NCBI GenBank assembly: GCA_026989715.1
Contig: JALSIU010000284.1
Span: 1-11,710 of the forward strand
From: Methylomonas sp.
Lineage (GTDB): Bacteria; Pseudomonadota; Gammaproteobacteria; Methylococcales; Methylomonadaceae
DNA: 11,710 nt
Reading direction: 5' to 3'
The notes beneath the pieces are model-generated. The model did not search any database and was not told where the DNA came from. It worked only from the letters and a program-made list of their open reading frames with translations. Numbering within the stretch: position 1 is the stretch's first letter; each line of letters starts with the position of its first letter. A program made the translations under genes and the position numbers. Shown here piece by piece: positions 7,845 through 11,710 of this stretch.

Positions 7845-7866
7845 TTTGCATAGGAACCTATACAAA
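7845..7866. promoter_or_regulatory. 22 bp near-perfect palindrome upstream of hemB (candidate operator)
   Basis: Arms TTTGCATAGG and CCTATACAAA are separated by AA; nine of ten positions pair. It begins 21 bp from the hemB ATG in a divergent spacer. With a two-base centre it suits a dimeric DNA-binding protein better than an RNA hairpin. The binding protein is unknown, and a similar element was not spotted elsewhere in the window. Confidence 0.45.
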
Positions 7867-7897
7867 CCTAGCTCCCATTTATTAAAATAGTGTTTTC

Positions 7898-7920
7898 GGG
7901 GTGAGATCTCAATAAACCCC
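7898..7920. repeat. Nested palindrome in the hemB-mlaC spacer
   Basis: A perfect 10 bp palindrome TGAGATCTCA (7902-7911) is flanked on the left by GGGG and, four bases offset on the right, by CCCC. A further short inverted repeat, ATAAC/GTTAT, lies at 7929-7943. These may be operator sites for either divergent gene; chance is not excluded. Confidence 0.3.
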
Positions 7921-7942
7921 ATCCCTTGATAACCATGTGTTA

Positions 7943-7970
7943 TTGTACAGAAAAGTACCACTCATATTAA
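7943..7970 (+). promoter_or_regulatory. Weak candidate promoter for mlaC
   Basis: TTGTAC (7943-7948), then 16 bases, then TATTAA (7965-7970), ending 13 bp before the mlaC ATG. The match to sigma-70 consensus is partial and would leave a very short leader. Confidence 0.22.
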
Positions 7971-7983
7971 TACAACCTTCATT

Positions 7984-8604
7984 ATGACTACTTTATTATT
8001 GCCCCGTTTTATCTTACTGAGCCTGTTGCTTACATTTGCCAATCTTGCAATAGCAAACACTCAACAAGCCTTGCTAGCACCACAACAGGTTATCGAAAAT
8101 ACATCACAAATGCTCTTGGCCAAATTGGCCGATCCTAACTTTGCCAAAAACAAAACCCAAGTGCGGCATTTTGTTGAGCAAAATATTTTCCCTAATGTAG
8201 ATACAGTGCGCATGTCTGCCTTGGTTTTAGGTAAACATTGGCGGAAAGCCAGCAAACAACAGAAAAAACAGTTTATTGCGGCATTTAAAAACTTACTGAT
8301 TAATACTTATAGCTCAACCTTTACCGAACAATTCAAAGACTGGACGATTCAATACTCCCCCTTAAAGTTACAACCCGGGGATAAAAAAACCTTAGTTAAA
8401 ACGACCGTACATCAAGCAGACAAACCCGAATCAAATATTGATTATTCTATGATACTACGCAATGGTCACTGGAAAATCTATGATATTAAAGTCGAAGGAA
8501 TTAGCTTAGTCATTAGCAATCGTGAATCTTTTAGCCAAATGATAAAAGAAGCAGGATCGTTAGATAAAGTCATTAGCAAGCTAGAAGCGAAAAATAAAAG
8601 TTAA
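7984..8604 (+). CDS. mlaC: MlaC/Ttg2D-family periplasmic phospholipid-binding protein
   Basis: MlaC shuttles phospholipids across the periplasm between the outer-membrane MlaA complex and the inner-membrane MlaFEDB transporter, maintaining outer-membrane lipid asymmetry. The 206-residue product has a Sec signal peptide (hydrophobic core ~8-20, likely cleavage after AIA at residue 24). The family pattern follows: VEQNIFPNVDTVRMSALVLGKHWR, the KKQFIAAFKNLLINTYSS helix, and WKIYDIKVEGISLV with a downstream SNRESF, matching the usual VYDVxVEGxSLV and NYRSxF blocks. The length is normal. No mlaF, mlaE, mlaD or mlaB gene adjoins it: hemB is divergent on one side and hemF convergent on the other, so it is an orphan copy or the operon is split. 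The related hopanoid-linked HpnM proteins share this fold; no hopanoid genes are visible, so MlaC is preferred. The Shine-Dalgarno is poor. Confidence 0.88.
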   Translation: MTTLLLPRFILLSLLLTFANLAIANTQQALLAPQQVIENTSQMLLAKLADPNFAKNKTQVRHFVEQNIFPNVDTVRMSALVLGKHWRKASKQQKKQFIAAFKNLLINTYSSTFTEQFKDWTIQYSPLKLQPGDKKTLVKTTVHQADKPESNIDYSMILRNGHWKIYDIKVEGISLVISNRESFSQMIKEAGSLDKVISKLEAKNKS

Positions 8605-8628
8605 GCGGATATTTGTTGTACAAAATGC

Positions 8629-8660
8629 TAGACCAGTCGCGCAAATACGCACCTGGTCTA
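8629..8660. terminator. Hairpin between convergent mlaC and hemF
   Basis: A perfect 8 bp stem, TAGACCAG (8629-8636) with CTGGTCTA (8653-8660), encloses a small internal GCG/CGC pairing. On the minus strand it is followed by GCATTTTG, a short T-run, so it best fits hemF termination. On the plus strand there is no T-tract after it, but the position also suits the end of mlaC transcripts. Confidence 0.5.
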
Positions 8661-8699
8661 TGCTTAAAAAACGTTCATTAGGTTCTTAAGTCTATCAAT

Positions 8700-9620
8700 T
8701 TAGCCCAGCCAATTATGAGGCTGTAAATACTCATCATACAGCACTGCTTCAGGGCTTCCTTTTTCAGGATGCCAATCATATTGCCAATGCACCACGGGCG
8801 GCATTGACATTAAAATAGATTCGGTACGCCCGCCTGACTGCAATCCAAATAAAGTGCCACGGTCATACACTAAATTAAATTCTACATAACGACCACGACG
8901 ATATAATTGGAAATTTCGTTCCTGCTCTCCGTAAGGTGTCTCTTTACGTTTTTCAACAATGGGTAAATAGCCCTTTAAGAAATGTTCGCCCACACTCTGC
9001 ATAAACGCAAAACTTTGCTCAAACCCAGGGGCATTCAAGTCATCAAAAAACAAACCGCCCACACCCCGCGTCTCATCTCGATGTTTTAAATAAAAATATT
9101 CATCACACCATTTTTTATACTTAGCATAAACTTCTGCACCAAAAGGTTCGCATGCTGCTTTTGCGACGGTATGCCATGCTATCACGTCTGCTTTTACCGG
9201 ATAAAAAGGCGTTAAATCAAAGCCGCCGCCAAACCACCAGATAGGTTCTTCCCCAGCTTTCTCAGCAATAAAAAAACGCACATTAGCATGTGAAGTAGGA
9301 ACATGTGGATTGTGCGGATGAATCACTAATGACACGCCCATAGCCTGAAAATCACGCCCTTCCAATTCCGGACGTTTTGCGGTGGCAGAAGGTGGTAATT
9401 TTTGCCCAAAAACATGGGAAAAATTAACGCCAGCTTGTTCAAAAACAGCACCATTAGTTAAGACGCGTGAACGCCCACCTCCTCCTTCCGACCTATCCCA
9501 TGCATCTTCAATAAACCCCCCTCCACCATCAGCCCCTTGTAGTCCAGTACAAATATCATCTTGTAGCTGTAATAAAAACGCTTTGACTTGCTCAATTTGT
9601 TGATTGTTTATATCTGCCAT
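8700..9620 (-). CDS. hemF: Oxygen-dependent coproporphyrinogen III oxidase
   Basis: HemF converts coproporphyrinogen III to protoporphyrinogen IX by two oxidative decarboxylations using O2; it is a cytoplasmic homodimer. The 306-residue product is close to the 299 of E. coli and complete. Family blocks are unmistakable: GGGGRSRVL (47-54), EQAGVNFSHVFG (61-72), HPHNPHVPTSHANVRFF (101-117), WWFGGGFDLTPFYP (128-141), HRDETRGVGGLFFDD (180-194) and RRGRYVEFNLVYDRGT (241-256). The conserved histidines fall at 101, 111, 150 and 180. AAGGAAA lies ten bases before the ATG, a slightly long spacing. The gene stands alone, divergent from cmoA and convergent with mlaC. Its presence implies heme synthesis with oxygen; an anaerobic HemN may exist elsewhere but is not seen here. 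Confidence 0.98.
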   Translation of the reverse strand: MADINNQQIEQVKAFLLQLQDDICTGLQGADGGGGFIEDAWDRSEGGGGRSRVLTNGAVFEQAGVNFSHVFGQKLPPSATAKRPELEGRDFQAMGVSLVIHPHNPHVPTSHANVRFFIAEKAGEEPIWWFGGGFDLTPFYPVKADVIAWHTVAKAACEPFGAEVYAKYKKWCDEYFYLKHRDETRGVGGLFFDDLNAPGFEQSFAFMQSVGEHFLKGYLPIVEKRKETPYGEQERNFQLYRRGRYVEFNLVYDRGTLFGLQSGGRTESILMSMPPVVHWQYDWHPEKGSPEAVLYDEYLQPHNWLG

Positions 9621-9654
9621 AATATTGAAGTTTCCTTAATTAATAATGCTTAAC

Positions 9655-9684
9655 TTAACGATTAATGCGTACAAAAAGCATAAT
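9655..9684 (+). promoter_or_regulatory. Candidate sigma-70 promoter for cmoAB
   Basis: TTAACG (four of six consensus bases) is followed after 18 bases by CATAAT (five of six), in the AT-rich 91 bp spacer between hemF and cmoA. The -10 ends 27 bp before the first cmoA ATG. Confidence 0.38.
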
Positions 9685-9711
9685 TTTAAGTAAAATTAGC
9701 TTTCTATTTTT

Positions 9712-10455
9712 ATGCTGACCAAAATGAACTCACAAAAAGATACTTTATTTGCAAGCCCCCTCGGTGAGGTTGACGGCTTCCAATTTGATAACAGCGTCGT
9801 CGATGTCTTTCCCGACATGATACAGCGTTCCGTACCAGGATACAGTGCTATTATCTCGGCTATTGGCTTACTTAGTAGCCGCTTTGCGCAAGCCGACAGC
9901 AATTGCTATGACTTAGGTTGCTCATTAGGTGCAGCAACACTATCGATGCGCCATAAAATCACGCAACCGAATTGCACCATTATTGCCGTTGATAATTCAT
10001 CAGCAATGCTATCACGTTGCGAAAAAATTATTGCTCGTGATACGGCAAGTACACCTGTTAAATTAGTTTATAGCGATATTCAAGACATCATTATCGAAAA
10101 GGCATCGGTTGTGGTATTAAATTTTACGCTACAGTTTATTCCGGTCAATGAACGTGATGCCTTCATTAAAAAAATCTATACAGGACTACGTCCAGGTGGT
10201 TTGTTAATTCTATCAGAAAAATTAATGTTTAATGACACACGCCAACAAATACTCCAAACAGAAATGCACCATGCTTTTAAAAAAGCCAATGGCTATAGTG
10301 ATATGGAAATTAGCCAAAAACGCGCTGCATTAGAAAACGTACTGATTCCCGAGTCATTTTCACAACATAAAACACGCTTATTACAATCTGGCTTTGATAA
10401 TGCCGAAGTCTGGTTCCAGTATTTTAATTTTGCCTCTATGATTGCTTTAAAATGA
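9712..10455 (+). CDS. cmoA: Carboxy-S-adenosyl-L-methionine synthase
   Basis: CmoA makes carboxy-SAM from S-adenosylmethionine and prephenate, the donor for the cmo5U modification at tRNA wobble position 34. The 247-residue product follows E. coli CmoA closely: VFPDMIQRSVPGYS (32-45), the SAM-binding YDLGCSLGAATLSMR (66-80), VVLNFTLQF (134-142), LRPGG, and ANGYSDMEISQKR, whose Arg204 corresponds to the Arg199 that binds the carboxylate in E. coli. Two in-frame ATGs, at 9712 and 9724, compete; neither has a Shine-Dalgarno. The second aligns better with the E. coli N-terminus (xxxDTLF), so the protein may be four residues shorter. The stop overlaps the cmoB start by ATGA, so the two are co-translated. 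It is divergent from hemF. Confidence 0.97.
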   Translation: MLTKMNSQKDTLFASPLGEVDGFQFDNSVVDVFPDMIQRSVPGYSAIISAIGLLSSRFAQADSNCYDLGCSLGAATLSMRHKITQPNCTIIAVDNSSAMLSRCEKIIARDTASTPVKLVYSDIQDIIIEKASVVVLNFTLQFIPVNERDAFIKKIYTGLRPGGLLILSEKLMFNDTRQQILQTEMHHAFKKANGYSDMEISQKRAALENVLIPESFSQHKTRLLQSGFDNAEVWFQYFNFASMIALK

Positions 10456-11426
10456 TTGACTATCAACCTCTATATCAAGAACTTATTGAGCGTCATGCCG
10501 CACACTGGGCTGCCTTATTACCTAACCAGATTTATCAAAAACTTAACCCTGCCGCACATGGAAATTTTACCTTATGGAATGATGCCGTTAAGCAATTACC
10601 TACCCCCAAAAATCACAGCAAACAACTGGACAATAACACCTTCAGTATTGGCAAAACAAATGAGCTGTCCACAAATGAACACCAACAACTCGAACTAGGC
10701 TTAAAAGGCCTTTTCCCTTGGCGTAAAGGGCCTTATGATTTATTTGGCCTCCAACTAGACACCGAGTGGCGCTCTGACTGGAAATGGGAACGCATTAAAG
10801 ACCATATCAGTCCACTCGCTCAGCGTGTCGTGCTAGATGTCGGCTGTGGTAACGGCTATCATTGCTGGCGCATGCATGGCGCAGGTGCCCGAATGGTCGT
10901 AGGCATAGACCCGGTACAATTGCATGTATTGCAATTCCAAGCCATCCGACGTTTATACGGCGAAGCCCCCGTCTATGTTTTGCCTCTTGCCTTAGAAGAT
11001 ATTCCGGAAAAAACCAGTCTATTTGATACCGTATTTTCTATGGGAGTACTCTATCATCGACGCTCACCTATCGACCATTTAATAGATTTACGCAATCGCT
11101 TACGCAGTGGTGGAGAGTTAGTTCTTGAAACACTGGTTATTGAGGGAGAACTAGGTGAAGTTCTAGTCCCTGAAGGGCGTTATGCACGGATGCGCAATGT
11201 ATGGTTCTTACCCAGTTGCGCAACACTTATGAGTTGGATGCAACGCTGTGGTTTTAAAAACATGCAAGTAATTGACATCAATCAAACAAGCATTGCAGAA
11301 CAACGTTCGACCCCTTGGATGACGTTCAATTCACTGCAAGATTTTTTAGACCCCAACGACCCAAATTTAACGATTGAAGGCCACCCTGCGCCAAGACGTG
11401 CGACCATTATTGCTACGATTGATTAA
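10452..11426 (+). CDS. cmoB: tRNA U34 carboxymethyltransferase
   Basis: CmoB transfers the carboxymethyl group from carboxy-SAM to 5-hydroxyuridine at position 34 of certain tRNAs, giving cmo5U and wider decoding of four-fold codon boxes. The 324 residues match E. coli CmoB (323) from end to end. FPWRKGP (88-94) carries Lys92, and DTEWRSDWKWER (103-114) includes Trp106. The methyltransferase motif VLDVGCGNGYHCWRM spans 127-141. MGVLYHRRSP (197-206) has Tyr201, and APRRA near the end holds the conserved arginine. These correspond to the carboxy-SAM-contacting residues of the E. coli enzyme, so it should use carboxy-SAM rather than plain SAM. The start ATGA overlaps the cmoA stop and lacks its own Shine-Dalgarno, suggesting translational coupling. 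A hairpin follows the stop. Confidence 0.98.
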   Translation: MIDYQPLYQELIERHAAHWAALLPNQIYQKLNPAAHGNFTLWNDAVKQLPTPKNHSKQLDNNTFSIGKTNELSTNEHQQLELGLKGLFPWRKGPYDLFGLQLDTEWRSDWKWERIKDHISPLAQRVVLDVGCGNGYHCWRMHGAGARMVVGIDPVQLHVLQFQAIRRLYGEAPVYVLPLALEDIPEKTSLFDTVFSMGVLYHRRSPIDHLIDLRNRLRSGGELVLETLVIEGELGEVLVPEGRYARMRNVWFLPSCATLMSWMQRCGFKNMQVIDINQTSIAEQRSTPWMTFNSLQDFLDPNDPNLTIEGHPAPRRATIIATID

Positions 11427-11436
11427 CCAATAACAA

Positions 11437-11454
11437 GGGTGAGCAAACTCACCC
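11437..11454. terminator. Short GC-rich hairpin shared by cmoB and the hemY-like gene
   Basis: A perfect 7 bp stem GGGTGAG/CTCACCC with a four-base loop CAAA lies between the convergent stops at 11426 and 11459. On the minus strand it is followed by TTGTTATTGG, moderately T-rich; on the plus strand the T-tract is absent. A bidirectional terminator is likely. Confidence 0.6.
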
Positions 11455-11458
11455 CTAA

Positions 11459-11710
11459 CTACATAGTGCTGACATTACTGACTACTTGACTAGAAGCCAA
11501 TTCTAATCCTAACTTATAACACTCACTTGCTCGCTCTTGGTCGCCTTCTTCTGCCAAGAAATTCCCTAATACGCGATAAGCTTCAACCGTTGGCTCAATA
11601 CCAATACTTTGAGCTAAATATTTTTTTGCTTTCTCAGAAAATTGACACTTGATAGATATCTTACCTAATACACATAATAAAATCGGGTCTCTAGCATGGT
11701 CAAGCAACCA
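11459..11710 (-). CDS. HemY-like TPR protein, C-terminal end (5' partial)
   Basis: The frame is open to the window edge (a Trp codon occupies the last three bases), so only the last 83 residues are present and the TTG at 11707 is not a real start. Two TPR-like helical repeats are visible: DPILLCVLGKISIKCQFSEK followed by AKKYLAQSIGIEP, then VEAYRVLGNFLAEEGDQERA with SECYKLGLELA. The order DPILL..LG, then a single repeat with EP.VEAY..LG, ending soon after a GL.LA helix, is how gammaproteobacterial HemY proteins end. HemY is an inner-membrane protein whose TPR domain faces the cytoplasm; it is tied to late heme synthesis, but its role is not enzymatically defined. A different TPR protein cannot be excluded from this fragment. 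It converges on cmoB. Confidence 0.6.
   Translation of the reverse strand, partial: WLLDHARDPILLCVLGKISIKCQFSEKAKKYLAQSIGIEPTVEAYRVLGNFLAEEGDQERASECYKLGLELASSQVVSNVSTM

Noticed and set aside
9382..9603. Plus-strand frame antisense to the hemF start, rich in Pro and Ser
   Set aside because: It is the mirror of the Gly-rich N-terminal part of HemF.
10456..10698. Second-frame reading frame inside cmoB
   Set aside because: Entirely within conserved cmoB, no motif and no ribosome binding site.
1..11710. CRISPR arrays, tRNAs, rRNAs, insertion sequences, phage or toxin-antitoxin genes
   Set aside because: No regularly spaced repeats, cloverleaf signals, transposase or integrase motifs were seen on either strand.

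Overview
The window looks like an ordinary chromosomal stretch from an AT-rich gammaproteobacterium. The clade-informative genes are a CmoA/CmoB pair, a YcbB/LdtD-type L,D-transpeptidase next to a YcbK/MepK-type endopeptidase, and MlaC and HemY homologues. HemB is of the Asp-type (non-zinc) class also found in Pseudomonas. HemF uses O2, which points to aerobic or microaerobic life. The genus cannot be fixed from the sequence; a free-living or methanotroph-like gammaproteobacterium is only a guess.

Layout. Positions 1-654 (+) hold the 3' part of an L,D-transpeptidase that makes 3-3 peptidoglycan cross-links. It runs tail-to-tail into, and overlaps by 78 bp, a Tat-exported MepK-like endopeptidase (577-1134, -), whose E. 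coli relative cuts such cross-links. A 209 bp AT-rich gap without a convincing gene follows. Positions 1344-5105 (-) encode a 1253-residue membrane c-di-GMP enzyme with MASE1, CHASE, GAF, PAS, GGDEF and EAL modules. Both catalytic motifs and the inhibitory I-site are intact.

Upstream on the same strand is a compact operon transcribed hemB (7823) -> aroE -> an unrecognised lipoprotein gene (ending at 5222). hemB and aroE share an ATGA overlap, and the lipoprotein gene starts 17 bp after aroE. A 160 bp divergent spacer carrying several palindromes separates hemB from an orphan mlaC (7984-8604, +).

mlaC converges on hemF (8700-9620, -) with a hairpin between them. hemF is divergent from cmoA-cmoB (9712-11426, +), which overlap by ATGA. 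A short hairpin then separates cmoB from the convergent 3' end of a hemY-like gene that runs out of the window (11459-11710, -).

How the genes fit together. Three genes relate to heme synthesis: hemB (porphobilinogen formation), hemF (aerobic coproporphyrinogen decarboxylation) and hemY (TPR membrane protein). They lie in separate transcription units. AroE feeds the chorismate/prephenate route, and CmoA uses prephenate to make carboxy-SAM, which CmoB transfers to tRNA U34; this is a metabolic link, not an operon. The transpeptidase, MepK, MlaC and the lipoprotein all act at the cell envelope.

I found no CRISPR array, tRNA, rRNA, insertion sequence, prophage or defence system, and nothing that amounts to a clearly undescribed system. 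The best leads are the uncharacterised lipoprotein, the convergent overlap of cross-link-making and cross-link-cutting enzymes, and the palindromes upstream of hemB.
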